Below, piece after piece: positions 42,852 to 51,818 of a stretch of 64,000 nucleotides of DNA (positions within the stretch are counted from its first letter, which is position 1; every line of letters starts with the position of its first letter). The notes beneath the pieces are model-generated. The model searched no databases. It worked only from the letters and a program-made list of their open reading frames with translations, and was not told the origin of the DNA. The stretch comes from Planctomycetota bacterium (lineage in GTDB: Bacteria > Planctomycetota > Planctomycetia > Pirellulales > Lacipirellulaceae). The stretch is from positions 1 through 64,000 of the forward strand of contig JAJDEF010000032.1 of NCBI GenBank assembly GCA_029259945.1. The letters run 5' to 3'. The position numbers and the translations under genes are program-made.

Positions 42852-44018
42852 ATGTCTGCTGCCCCTCATATTCTATTTGCCGGTGGTGGAGCAGCTGGAC
42901 ATCTGTTTCCTGGAATCGCTGTCGCATCGCATTTGTCACAGAAAATGCCTGAGGCACAAATTACGTTCGCTGGTCCCGGTCGGGCTAGCGAGAAGTATGC
43001 GGTGCGATCGGCCGGATATCACTACACGTCGATTCCAGCTCAGCCTGTACCACAGAATCCGCTTCAAGCTTTTCGATTTGTTACCGATAATGTCGCAGGA
43101 TACTGCGCTGCTAAGTGGATGTTGCGAGAAAAGCAGATTTCCTTGGTGGTCGGTTTAGGAGGATTTACTAGCACAGCAGTGGTGAGAGCCGCAGCGGCGC
43201 GAGACATTCCCTTTCTTTTGCTTGAGCAAAACGCAATTCCAAGTCGCACAACCCGTTGGATGTCGTCTGCATCAGCTAGGGTTTGCGCAGGCTACAAAGA
43301 AGTGAAGCCCCACCTTTCTATGGAGTCGCCAGTTGCTGTCACTGGTAATCCTGTACGCCCTGATTTCGAGCAACTCTATGAGCGCACCCATGCTTCCAGT
43401 CGGTCGTCCGAAGCGGCGACGATTCCGTTTTCTCAAGGCAATCAATCCCGACAAAAACGGGTGGTCATCCTTGGGGGTGCTGGTGGAGCTCGCTCTCTCA
43501 ACGAATCGATGCCTAAAGCGTTAAAACAACTTGGTAAGGTGATCAACGATTGGCAAGTAATCCACCAAACGGGCGAAGGTCAGCTACAGGAAACGGAGAG
43601 TCGTTACCGCCAGTACGGTGTTGATGCGATTGCAGTGGCGTTTATTGACGAAATCGCCTCAGTTCTATTTGCTAGCGACGTAGTGATATGTCGCGCTGGC
43701 GGGACTACCTTGGCTGAACTTGCACTTGCAGGAGTGCCCGCGATTTTGGTGCCTTATCCGTTGGCGATCGACGACCATCAAATTGCAAATGCCAAAGTGG
43801 TCGCCTCAGCAGGTGCTTGCCGATTGATTGATGAAACCTCGCAGTCGTTAGATAGGGCCCTAGCGACAGAGCTGAGCACACTGCTTGCCGATGAACACTT
43901 GCGAAGTGAAATGAACCAGAAAATGCAACGACTGGCACAGCCCCACGCTTCGGCGGATATCGCCGCGATGATTCAAGAGACACTCTGCGGCTCGCAAAGC
44001 AATCGGCTTGCTGCGTAG
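42852..44018 (+). CDS. murG: UDP-GlcNAc:undecaprenyl-PP-MurNAc-pentapeptide transferase MurG
   Basis: A 388-residue GT28 glycosyltransferase making lipid II at the inner face of the membrane. Start ATG 42852 with AAAGGAG upstream. Motifs: ILFAGGGAAGHLFPGIAVA, VVGLGGFTS, VVILGGAGGARSLNE and the UDP-GlcNAc site CRAGGTTLAELALAGVPAILVPYPLAIDDHQIANA. An insertion after NPVRPDFEQLYERTHASSR, about 20 residues, is typical of some lineages. It follows a degenerate Mur-ligase-like pair, while the other genes of a dcw cluster are absent. It is apparently functional. Confidence 0.94.
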   Translation: MSAAPHILFAGGGAAGHLFPGIAVASHLSQKMPEAQITFAGPGRASEKYAVRSAGYHYTSIPAQPVPQNPLQAFRFVTDNVAGYCAAKWMLREKQISLVVGLGGFTSTAVVRAAAARDIPFLLLEQNAIPSRTTRWMSSASARVCAGYKEVKPHLSMESPVAVTGNPVRPDFEQLYERTHASSRSSEAATIPFSQGNQSRQKRVVILGGAGGARSLNESMPKALKQLGKVINDWQVIHQTGEGQLQETESRYRQYGVDAIAVAFIDEIASVLFASDVVICRAGGTTLAELALAGVPAILVPYPLAIDDHQIANAKVVASAGACRLIDETSQSLDRALATELSTLLADEHLRSEMNQKMQRLAQPHASADIAAMIQETLCGSQSNRLAA

Positions 44019-44019
44019 C

Positions 44020-45111
44020 CTATCTCGGCTCGGGGATTTTTTGGACGGTACCGGGGGCAACCGCTTGGTGGCTTAGTGAACTTTCGAGTGCGGCGAAACA
44101 AAGTTCTAAGCTGGAGAGATTGTTTCGAGCGCTATGCGAGGGCTGACGTTTTTCTTCGATAGCACAAAGAAGTTCGCCCATCGTGCCGTGAAAACCATCG
44201 GGAAACCATGTGCCCTCGAGTTTTGGCGAGACGGTGCCTTTCTCCGTGATAATTTCGATTTGTTGATTGTCGGAGTCGGTGCCAGAACTACGGACGATAC
44301 CACGGCTGCCGCTGATCAAAACCTGGTCCCAGTTACCGTTTGGCACATAGGCGTCGAAAACTAGCGATGCTTGAGCGCTGGTATATTCAACGAAGGCTTG
44401 CGCGATCAAAGGCGGCATCATGCCTTGTTTTGCTGCTTGGGTCGCCGAGGCGTAGACCCTTTGCGCGGTTTGGCTCACCATGATCGTCGAAAGAAAATCG
44501 AACCAGTGGATGGCAAAGTCATAGAGAATCAAGTGGTAGATTTTCTCGAACTCGGTGCCTCGTGTCCAACTGTGGTCCCAATGGACGCCACAATGAACCC
44601 CGACCACGTCACCGATCAATCCAGCTCGTACGACCTCTCGTAAGTAGCTAAAGTGAGGAGCCCAACGTCCATTTTGGTTGATTGCGAGTAACACCCCTTG
44701 CTGGTCCGCTAAATCAGCAAGGCGTTTCCCTTCATTAATATCTAAGACAAATGGTTTTTGGCTAAGGGCATGTTTACCGGCCCGAAGCGCATCTTCGGTG
44801 ATCGGCGAGCGAACCTCTGGGTGCGTGGCGATGTCGATCACTTCGATGTCATCGATTTTTAGCAGGTCGCTACGGTCGGTGAAAACTTTGGCGTCGGGGT
44901 AGAATTTATCACGACGTTTTTCTGCGTTTTCGAGTTTTGGATCGCAGAAAGCGGCAACTTGGTATCCGGCGGCTTTGTAGGCTTGCAAATGATAGTCGGT
45001 GATTTCGCCACAACCGATCAGGCCAATTTTTGGCCGATAGTTTTTCGGGTCGCGTGGCATGTACGGCAAATCAGGAAATGCGATTTGCTTTGATTTGGTT
45101 TTTTGCGACAT
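44020..45111 (-). CDS. Gfo/Idh/MocA-family oxidoreductase
   Basis: A 363-residue NAD(P)-dependent oxidoreductase. The Rossmann loop IGLIGCGEITDYHLQAYKAAG (28-48) and the conserved SQKPFVLDINEGKRLADLA (equivalent to EKP) are visible; the C-terminal domain contains HCGVHWDHSWTRG. Planctomycetes carry many such genes, often for sugar or inositol derivatives. The nearest genes give no metabolic clue. It converges with murG, only one base apart. Substrate unknown. Confidence 0.88.
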   Translation of the reverse strand: MSQKTKSKQIAFPDLPYMPRDPKNYRPKIGLIGCGEITDYHLQAYKAAGYQVAAFCDPKLENAEKRRDKFYPDAKVFTDRSDLLKIDDIEVIDIATHPEVRSPITEDALRAGKHALSQKPFVLDINEGKRLADLADQQGVLLAINQNGRWAPHFSYLREVVRAGLIGDVVGVHCGVHWDHSWTRGTEFEKIYHLILYDFAIHWFDFLSTIMVSQTAQRVYASATQAAKQGMMPPLIAQAFVEYTSAQASLVFDAYVPNGNWDQVLISGSRGIVRSSGTDSDNQQIEIITEKGTVSPKLEGTWFPDGFHGTMGELLCAIEEKRQPSHSARNNLSSLELCFAALESSLSHQAVAPGTVQKIPEPR

Positions 45112-45346
45112 GGCGTTTGTATATGGGTAGACGAAAAATGAAACATGCTCTGGCTACGAAGTGGCCAGGGTAGCAAGTTGCTGGGGCGTTTGTCACGGGC
45201 AAGCAGTAGATCAGACGTATTGTCTGGGTCGTTAGAGGAAGGAAGACAAACTCTCGGCGACCTAAGGCTTGCAAAACTGTGGTAAATCGCTAACGTAGAC
45301 TGCTTGAAATGACGCCCCCACCCATAGTAGCACCGATACTAGTATT

Positions 45347-45733
45347 ATGGCGAAAACCGAAGAAAACAGCAGTAAACGGATTTTGTTAGTCGACGACGAT
45401 GCCGAAATCATCGAATCGCTTCGACTGGCATTGGAAGCCCACGGATACGAAGTGCTGATCGCCCGCGATGGCAATCAGGGGCTGGCTTTGATCGAGCGGG
45501 AAGCACCCGATTTGGTGATTCTCGATATGATGATGCCCAAGCGAAGTGGTTTCTTGGTGCTTGAACGCCTGAAACGGATGGGCGAAAAGAAGCAACGCAT
45601 CATCATGATCACCGCCAACGAGGGGGCCCGCCACAAATCGTATGCCGAGATGCTCGGCGTCGACGATTACATCCGCAAGCCATTCCCCATGGATCGTCTG
45701 GTCCAGAGCGTAAAGCGGCTGACCGGGGAGTGA
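45347..45733 (+). CDS. Single-domain response regulator (receiver)
   Basis: A 128-residue CheY-like receiver with no output domain. Acidic pocket residues D16-D17, phosphoacceptor D60 (LVILDMMMP), T89 (ITANEG) and K111 (IRKPF) are present. The protein ends directly after the receiver. No histidine kinase lies in the window, so its partner is unknown. Stand-alone receivers may act as phosphate sinks or bind target proteins. Confidence 0.9.
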   Translation: MAKTEENSSKRILLVDDDAEIIESLRLALEAHGYEVLIARDGNQGLALIEREAPDLVILDMMMPKRSGFLVLERLKRMGEKKQRIIMITANEGARHKSYAEMLGVDDYIRKPFPMDRLVQSVKRLTGE

Positions 45734-45773
45734 GAGGGCAAGCCTTTTTAACGTTCACTTGCGTTAGCGGCTG

Positions 45774-46001
45774 TCAGAACACGTCTACTGCTTCATACAC
45801 TTTCCCATGCTGCCTGAGCCACTCGATCTGGCCTTGCTTAGCCCGCTCTTCAATCTCTCGCAATAATTGCACCGATTCAGACTCGTAGCACGGTTCACTT
45901 GGATCGTCGGTTGGGATGACCGCTTCGACTTCAACAGCAACAACATAGCGGTCGGTGTGAACCCAACGAAGACGCTTGATTCGTTTTCCAGCAATTCGCA
46001 T
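45774..46001 (-). CDS. Small protein paired with a DUF4258-like gene, possible antitoxin
   Basis: A 75-residue protein starting at ATG 46001 with GAGG about 6-9 bases upstream (TGAGGTAAAC). It has a short N-terminal strand region (MRIAGKRIKRLRWVHTDRYVVAVEVEAVI) and a helical C-terminus (VQLLREIEERAKQGQIEWLRQHGK). I do not recognise it. Only seven bases separate it from the preceding DUF4258-like gene, so the two are co-transcribed, in the arrangement of small toxin-antitoxin pairs. Confidence 0.5.
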   Translation of the reverse strand: MRIAGKRIKRLRWVHTDRYVVAVEVEAVIPTDDPSEPCYESESVQLLREIEERAKQGQIEWLRQHGKVYEAVDVF

Positions 46002-46008
46002 GTTTACC

Positions 46009-46290
46009 TCAGTCAAAGAAATGCACTGTGACCAGCTTCGCTACGCCGCTTTGAGACAAGTAAGACCAGACAGCCTTAAATTCAGTGCCATCTGGCAAGC
46101 TCTCAGTTACCTCGACTGTTGGGTTGGGTTCTGCATTAGGGAACTCTTGGATTAGTTTCCCTTCGTTGAGGCTTGCTACAACCTGCCACTCAAGTATACC
46201 TCGTTTTTCGAGCCGTTCCACTGCATGTTGGCCAACAAGATACTTTTCGGCCGTAACGAGTCGTTGAATCGTCTCAAATATCTGTCCCAT
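46009..46290 (-). CDS. DUF4258-like small protein, possible toxin
   Basis: A 93-residue protein from ATG 46290 (MGQIFETIQRLVTAEKYLVGQHAVERLEKRGILEW). The HAVERLEKRGILEWQVVASL segment and later PDGTEFKAVWSY with strands to VTVHFFD resemble DUF4258 proteins, which are related to RelE/BrnT-type toxins. It is followed by a 75-residue gene in the same direction. No nuclease residues can be named. The toxin role is inference. Confidence 0.6.
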   Translation of the reverse strand: MGQIFETIQRLVTAEKYLVGQHAVERLEKRGILEWQVVASLNEGKLIQEFPNAEPNPTVEVTESLPDGTEFKAVWSYLSQSGVAKLVTVHFFD

Positions 46291-46388
46291 TGCTAATCTC
46301 GTACCTTCATAGCGAGAGGATGGCATAGGAGGTATTTCGCCCGCAATGTGTCCAGATTTTTTGTCGCCCGTTCTGTTGCAGCATTATA

Positions 46389-46790
46389 TCATTCCAGCCA
46401 GTCATCGAGGTTTGGCTCATTCACTTGGCGAATTTTTTTGAAACCTCTCTGGACATTGAGCGCATTGGCCTTCGAGTCATGCCGGTAAATATGCCGAAAC
46501 AATCCTTCAAGTTCCACAATTTCTTCGTCCCTAATATTTTCCCAGACTTCAAATACCGAACAATGAGACCAAAAGCCAACTTTTTGCTTTCTATGTCCAC
46601 GGAGCCTCCTGCGAACGCCTCCCTCTCCAGCTTTGGTCATTCCCACATAAACAACGTCGTATTTATCGATTTTAGGGCGATACTTGTAAAGGACATAGAT
46701 GCCGCGAACTCCTCGTGGAAATTGGAGAACATCCTCGACCGGAACATATTCGATACAACGTTTAATAAGCCGTAATGCACTTTGATCCAT
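46389..46790 (-). CDS. GIY-YIG nuclease-like protein
   Basis: A 133-residue protein with the GIY-YIG fold: RGIYVLYKYRPKIDKYDVVYVGMTKAGEGGVRRRLRGHR, where GIYVLYK, YVGMT and the Arg in RRLRGH are the recognisable parts. The later ELEGLFRHIYRH carries the Glu expected of the fold's metal site. It is a stand-alone domain. It sits in a small accessory patch with the DUF4258-like pair. Such domains occur in repair and homing enzymes, but the partner is unknown. Confidence 0.75.
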   Translation of the reverse strand: MDQSALRLIKRCIEYVPVEDVLQFPRGVRGIYVLYKYRPKIDKYDVVYVGMTKAGEGGVRRRLRGHRKQKVGFWSHCSVFEVWENIRDEEIVELEGLFRHIYRHDSKANALNVQRGFKKIRQVNEPNLDDWLE

Positions 46791-46817
46791 GTTGTCTCTC
46801 GAAGCTCTATACGGTGC

Positions 46818-47561
46818 TTACTTCAACGCAATCGCCCTCGCCAACGGCTGTAGGATCGCCTCGATGACATAGTTCTCGATGATGTCGTGAGAGATTTCCT
46901 GGAGGCGGTCGAGTGTTTCTACGTAGGTTTGGCCAGCGGGCAGACTGCCGTATTGGCGCGCGGTGACGTAAACGCTGAGTTGCTCTTCTTGGTATTCGCC
47001 GGTGCGTATTTGGTAAGCGCTGGTACGCGGCTCAATGCTCAGTCGACATTGCAGTCGACATTCTTCGTCGAAGGCGAAGGTGATGTTGGGTTCGTTGTTG
47101 ATGATGGTCGCCCCAGGCAGACTCGAGAAGCGATCCAGAGCAGGGCAAATCCCCAAAGCTTCGGCAATGAGCTGATTGTGGTTGCCACGGTAATTAAAAT
47201 CGAAGCCAAACAAAAGATCGAGTGCCTCGCAGTCGAGTGCGCTGATCGATAAAGCGTAGGGAGCAATTTCTAGGGCTTGTCGATGTTGCTCGACAGCCGC
47301 TTCGACGGATTCAGGATTCACGTAGCCCGAGCAGACCCGCTGGGGCTCCACGGTACACCACCGATAGTTACCACGATCTTTGTCTTCTTCGAGAATGAAG
47401 CTCCCTTTTTCACGCGAATAAAAATTCCGCATTTCGGGATAATGCTTTTGCATTTGCTCGAAAAAGTGAAGGACGGTCTCTCGGCTACTCGGAAGCTCCA
47501 TCTCGGTACTGAGATTCATATTGACGTAAAAATCGTCGGAAAGCGAACTATAGGAATTCAT
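46818..47561 (-). CDS. Conserved-looking protein of unknown function
   Basis: A 247-residue, cytoplasmic-looking protein (no signal peptide, no membrane span). It is acidic and aromatic-rich, with long alternating strands (GNYRWCTVEPQRVCSGY, YALSISALDCEALDLLFGFDFNYRGNHNQL, NEPNITFAFDEECRLQCRLSIEPRTSAYQIRTGEY). The strand-rich middle and a C-terminal helix suggest an alpha/beta domain that could oligomerise. I recognise no motif and no family. It is transcribed in the same direction as the GIY-YIG gene 28 bases downstream. Confidence 0.6.
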   Translation of the reverse strand: MNSYSSLSDDFYVNMNLSTEMELPSSRETVLHFFEQMQKHYPEMRNFYSREKGSFILEEDKDRGNYRWCTVEPQRVCSGYVNPESVEAAVEQHRQALEIAPYALSISALDCEALDLLFGFDFNYRGNHNQLIAEALGICPALDRFSSLPGATIINNEPNITFAFDEECRLQCRLSIEPRTSAYQIRTGEYQEEQLSVYVTARQYGSLPAGQTYVETLDRLQEISHDIIENYVIEAILQPLARAIALK

Positions 47562-47785
47562 CGTTAGAAGATTGCCTCTTAGCAGTACGGCAGATAGGAA
47601 AACATAAAAGAAGTAAGATGATGACCTCAGTATATCGCTTTACCGAAAAGAGTGTCAAAGCTTCGGCGAAAAGAAATTCAAAGATAAGCCTTGCTACGGC
47701 GGTTTCGCTTGCCATTCGGGTAAGCAGTGGTAGACTGGTTGAAACGAATTCTGTACCGTTGAGGTAGTTTCTCGGGGAAAACATT

Positions 47786-48319
47786 TTGGACGCCCTTGCT
47801 TTCAAAACCGCCCTAGGTTACATGGCGTTTGCACGAAATTTTGACGTGCTGCTAGCAATTACCTTTGGCCATCGAACTCAGCTTGCCGCGACCAAGGCTC
47901 TCAACGCTCGTCTCGATGCCAACTTGCTCTGTGATTTTATCAACGACCCTACCGAAGACGCGCTCGTTGAACGATTGCACGGTTTCGCTGCCGGTAGGCT
48001 GACTCGCTTTGACGATGTGCCCGTCGATATGTCGTCTCGCACCATGTTTCAGCGCAAGGTGTTGGAAGCCTGCCGTGCGATTCCTGCGGGCGACACCCGC
48101 ACCTACGGTGAATTGGCAGCGGACGCTGGCTACCCAGGTGCAGCCCGCGCAGTGGGTAGCGCGATGGCAAACAATCGAACGCCGCTAATTATCCCCTGCC
48201 ATCGAGTCGTGCTAGCGTCGGGCGCAGCAGGGAAATTTTCTGCCCCTCAAGGTGAAGTCATGCGACGACGCCTGTTAGAGCTTGAAAAACCTCAGCGATG
48301 CTCTCTTGCTAAAAAATAG
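47786..48319 (+). CDS. ogt: Methylated-DNA-protein cysteine methyltransferase
   Basis: About 177 residues of the MGMT/Ogt repair family that removes alkyl groups from O6-guanine. C-terminal domain blocks: MFQRKVLEACRAIPAGDTRTYGELA, AARAVGSAMANNRTPLIIPCHRVVLASG (with the acceptor cysteine in PCHRV) and GKFSAPQGEVMRRRLLELE. The N-terminal part (LGYMAFARNFDVLLAITFGH) is a plausible match to the short N-domain. I kept the TTG at 47786 because the first strand is needed for the fold; the ATG at 47822 is an alternative. Confidence 0.9.
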   Translation: MDALAFKTALGYMAFARNFDVLLAITFGHRTQLAATKALNARLDANLLCDFINDPTEDALVERLHGFAAGRLTRFDDVPVDMSSRTMFQRKVLEACRAIPAGDTRTYGELAADAGYPGAARAVGSAMANNRTPLIIPCHRVVLASGAAGKFSAPQGEVMRRRLLELEKPQRCSLAKK

Positions 48320-48534
48320 CTTTGCCCGTGCGATTCCGGCACTTTCTATTCAAGGACTGCATGCAGTTAAGTGTTAGGCAGATGCAGTAAAATTGCGAGT
48401 TTAGGTAAACTTTGCGGCCTCGGGTCGTCGACTTGTGGTAACGGATGTGCCGTTTGTAGCGGTTATGCGCGCGCTCAACGGGGAGTTGGGCTTCTACTTT
48501 TTCTTCCCCAAACAATTAGCTAGGTTGAATTTGC

Positions 48535-51500
48535 ATGACTCGCGCGGTCCTTAAGAACCCGTACTTGGTAATCGTGTTGTCGCTGGCCATTTTGGTGCTG
48601 GGTGTCTACACGTATCCAAAAATCCCAAAGGACCTGCTGCCGATTTTCGAGACCTCCGCGGTGCAGATTGTCACTTTCTATCCCGGGATGCCGCCCGAGA
48701 TTATGGAAAAAGACATCATGAGCCGCATGCAGCGGTGGACTGGTCAGTCGGTAGGCATCGAGCATCAAGAAGCCAAGGCGATGACCGGCGTGTGCATCGT
48801 CAAAGACTTTTTCCGTGAGGGGATTTCGCTCGATACGGCAATGGCACAGACGACCAGCTATGCCATGAGCGACATGTTTTACCTACCGCCCGGTACGATT
48901 CCGCCCATGTTGATGCCGATCGACCCGACGGCTTCGTTGCCGTTGTGTTTGGTCGTGGTCGATAGTCCAGGGATGAACGAGCAGCAGCTCTACGACATTG
49001 CGTACTACGAATTGCGAAATAAGTTGCAATCCATTCAAGGAGTGATTTCGCCAGCCGTTTTCGGCGGCAAGCTACGCCGCATTTACGCTTACATGGATCC
49101 GCGTAAGCTCGAAGCATATGGCCTGACATTGATGGACGTTCAGCATCAGCTCTCGAAATACAATGTGCTGATCCCCGCTGGAAATATGAAAGTCGGACAA
49201 AAAGATTTTCAGCTTTTCACCAACGCCGTGCCAGAAACAATCGAAGATTTGAACGATTCGATCATCAAAACGGTCGATGGCGTGCCAGTAAAAATCTCCG
49301 ACATCGGACGCGTCGAAAACTCGTCGCAGATTCAATCGAACATTGTCCGAATCAATGGTGGCAGAAAGGCGTATATCCCCATTTATCGTCAGCCGGGAGC
49401 GAACTCGATTGAGATTGTGCAGACGATTCAGAAAAACCTAACCAACATTCTCGCACGGCTTAAAAACGAACGAGCTGGGGATGTGGGCATGGACGAGCTC
49501 GTGCTGTCGGTGGCGATGGATCAGTCGGGCCCCGTGAAGCAGAGTATCGCTGGATTGCAATTTGCGGCAGGACTCGGCGGATTGCTAGCGGGAATTGTCG
49601 TGCTTGTATTTCTGCGCAGTATCACTTCGACATTAATCGTGGTGGTGGTGATTCCACTCGCGATACTCGCGGCAATCGTGGGAATGTATTTTACGGGAAA
49701 TACTGTCAACGCGATGACCCTTGGAGGGTTAGCGTTAGCGATCGGTATTTTGGTCGATCAGTCGATTGTGGTTCTTGAAAACATCGTGCGGCATGTGCGG
49801 ATGGGTAAAGAGCCACCACAGGCAGCGCTCGATGGAACCCAAGAAGTGGTGATGCCAATTTTCATTTCGACCGTGACGTTTGCCGTGGTGTTTTTCCCCA
49901 CGGTTTTTCTAAGCGGCTTGGCATCGTACCTGTTTACCCCCTTGGCGTTAGCAACGATTATCGCGATTTTGTTTTCCTTTGTGCTGTCCATCACGTTGGT
50001 GCCAGCCTATTGTGCTAAGTTTCTCCGTGTCGAGGCGCCGGAATCGACGGCCGAGGTGCATGGCCCGTGGACCAACGCCTTTGGCAACGTGGTTGCCGGT
50101 TGTCTGAAAATCCGATGGCTGATTGCACTCGGGGCAGCGGGCTTGTTTGCCGTCGCCGCCTTTTTGGCTACGCAGATGGGACAAGAGCTAATTCCACCGA
50201 TCGACGCAGGGCAGTTTACGGTTTATGTCCGTATGCCTTCGGGCACAAATATCGACGTGACCGAAAGTGAAATCCAAAATATCGAACAAGCGATTATCGA
50301 AGAGACAGGCGAACCTGACCCGAGCTTTGCATTGGGTGTAGAAAAGATTGCCGGTTCTGATCTGCAGATTCTCATCTCCAACATCGGAGTTTTGAACGAT
50401 TGGCCAGCGGCCTACACGCCGAATATCGGGCCGGGCGATGCGTTTATGTTGGTTCAGCTCAAAGGAAAGTCAGGGCGACCTGGGGCTTTTGACTATGTCG
50501 AGCGATTGCGACAAAAACTCAACGAGCGATTTCCTCAGGTCGAGTTCGCTTTCGATACGGGCGGAATGTTGACTAGCGCTCTTAATATGGGCGAACCGTC
50601 CCCCATTCATCTCCAAGTGAGCGGGGCAAAGCTCGAGGAAATGCGCGAAATTTCTGAGCACGTCGAGGCCGCTATTAATTCGGTACCTGGGACCGTGGAC
50701 GTTCGCATCGCTCAGCGGTTAGATTATCCGACGCTCACCATCACGATGAATCGTGATAAGGCGGCTCGCATGGGGCTCACTCCAGAAGACGTCATGCAGA
50801 ATCTCGTGTCGGCCACGAACAGCTCCGTGGGTTTCGATCCCGCGTTCTGGGTGGATAAATCGAAGGGCAATCACTACTTCATCGGTGTGCAATATCCCGA
50901 AGAGTTGCTAACCAACCTAGAGACGATTCGAAATATCCCAGTTGGCATGGTCGAGGGAATACCCGTTCGGCTGCGTAACATTGCTGAGATCCATCGGGCA
51001 GAAGGCCCCGGCGTGGTGAACCATCGCAACATTACTCGCGTGATGGATATCTATGCGAATGTAGGACGCGGGTACGATGCAGGCACGATCATGACTGCGA
51101 TTGAATCACGGCTACTGACCGAGGGCAACCCGTTGGGGGCTTCGTTAGATCACGATGATCGCGGCGAAGTCTATCGATTGGCCAACTACCCAGGAACCGC
51201 ACTGCGATCGCAAGGTGAAGTAAAAGAAATGCGAAAATCGTTCTCGCAATTTACCGCCGGATTTGTCATTGCCGCGGTGCTGGTGTATCTGGTGATGGTT
51301 GCGCAATTCCGAAGTTTTGTCGATCCATTTATTATCCTACTGACGGTGCCGTTGGGCTTTGTTGGTGTGGTAGCGATGCTGATGCTAACCGGCTCAAATC
51401 TCTCGATCATGTCAGCGATGGGCATCATTATGATGGTGGGTATCGTCGTCGAATACTCGATCGTGCTGGTTGACTTTGCCAATCACCGTTTGGCAGAGGG

Positions 51501-51756
51501 GCTCGGCGTGAAGGAAGCAATCATTGACGCCGCAAAGGTTCGCGCAAGGCCCATTTTGATGACGTCTCTCACCACTTGGTTAGCGTTGCTGCCCATGGCC
51601 ATCGGTGGTTTTGGAGGGGAAGCCAACGCACCGCTTGCGCGAGCAATTATCGGTGGTGTGATTGCGGCAACGGTCTTGTCGTTGCTAGTCGTGCCGTGCT
51701 TGTACGTCATCTTCAAGCGACCACCGAAGGAACAGACACATTGGGCAACTACTTAA
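48535..51756 (+). CDS. RND-family efflux transporter permease
   Basis: A 1073-residue inner-membrane proton-driven pump of the AcrB/MdtB type. Twelve spans are implied; the N-terminal TM1 (LVIVLSLAILVLGVY) and the repeats ALAIGILVDQSIVVLEN and GIIMMVGIVVEYSIVLVDFANHR lie in TM4 and TM10-11. In AcrB the proton relay uses adjacent Asp407-Asp408 (DD); here the first Asp is kept and the second is Gln (VDQS). It heads an operon with a membrane-fusion lipoprotein and an outer-membrane TolC-type factor. The pump's substrate is unknown. Confidence 0.93.
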   Translation: MTRAVLKNPYLVIVLSLAILVLGVYTYPKIPKDLLPIFETSAVQIVTFYPGMPPEIMEKDIMSRMQRWTGQSVGIEHQEAKAMTGVCIVKDFFREGISLDTAMAQTTSYAMSDMFYLPPGTIPPMLMPIDPTASLPLCLVVVDSPGMNEQQLYDIAYYELRNKLQSIQGVISPAVFGGKLRRIYAYMDPRKLEAYGLTLMDVQHQLSKYNVLIPAGNMKVGQKDFQLFTNAVPETIEDLNDSIIKTVDGVPVKISDIGRVENSSQIQSNIVRINGGRKAYIPIYRQPGANSIEIVQTIQKNLTNILARLKNERAGDVGMDELVLSVAMDQSGPVKQSIAGLQFAAGLGGLLAGIVVLVFLRSITSTLIVVVVIPLAILAAIVGMYFTGNTVNAMTLGGLALAIGILVDQSIVVLENIVRHVRMGKEPPQAALDGTQEVVMPIFISTVTFAVVFFPTVFLSGLASYLFTPLALATIIAILFSFVLSITLVPAYCAKFLRVEAPESTAEVHGPWTNAFGNVVAGCLKIRWLIALGAAGLFAVAAFLATQMGQELIPPIDAGQFTVYVRMPSGTNIDVTESEIQNIEQAIIEETGEPDPSFALGVEKIAGSDLQILISNIGVLNDWPAAYTPNIGPGDAFMLVQLKGKSGRPGAFDYVERLRQKLNERFPQVEFAFDTGGMLTSALNMGEPSPIHLQVSGAKLEEMREISEHVEAAINSVPGTVDVRIAQRLDYPTLTITMNRDKAARMGLTPEDVMQNLVSATNSSVGFDPAFWVDKSKGNHYFIGVQYPEELLTNLETIRNIPVGMVEGIPVRLRNIAEIHRAEGPGVVNHRNITRVMDIYANVGRGYDAGTIMTAIESRLLTEGNPLGASLDHDDRGEVYRLANYPGTALRSQGEVKEMRKSFSQFTAGFVIAAVLVYLVMVAQFRSFVDPFIILLTVPLGFVGVVAMLMLTGSNLSIMSAMGIIMMVGIVVEYSIVLVDFANHRLAEGLGVKEAIIDAAKVRARPILMTSLTTWLALLPMAIGGFGGEANAPLARAIIGGVIAATVLSLLVVPCLYVIFKRPPKEQTHWATT

Positions 51757-51818
51757 TCGCGTCAGATTAAACAGAGTGAACGGCAATAGAGATTGTCGAT
51801 CTCCAAAGGGAATGAAAA

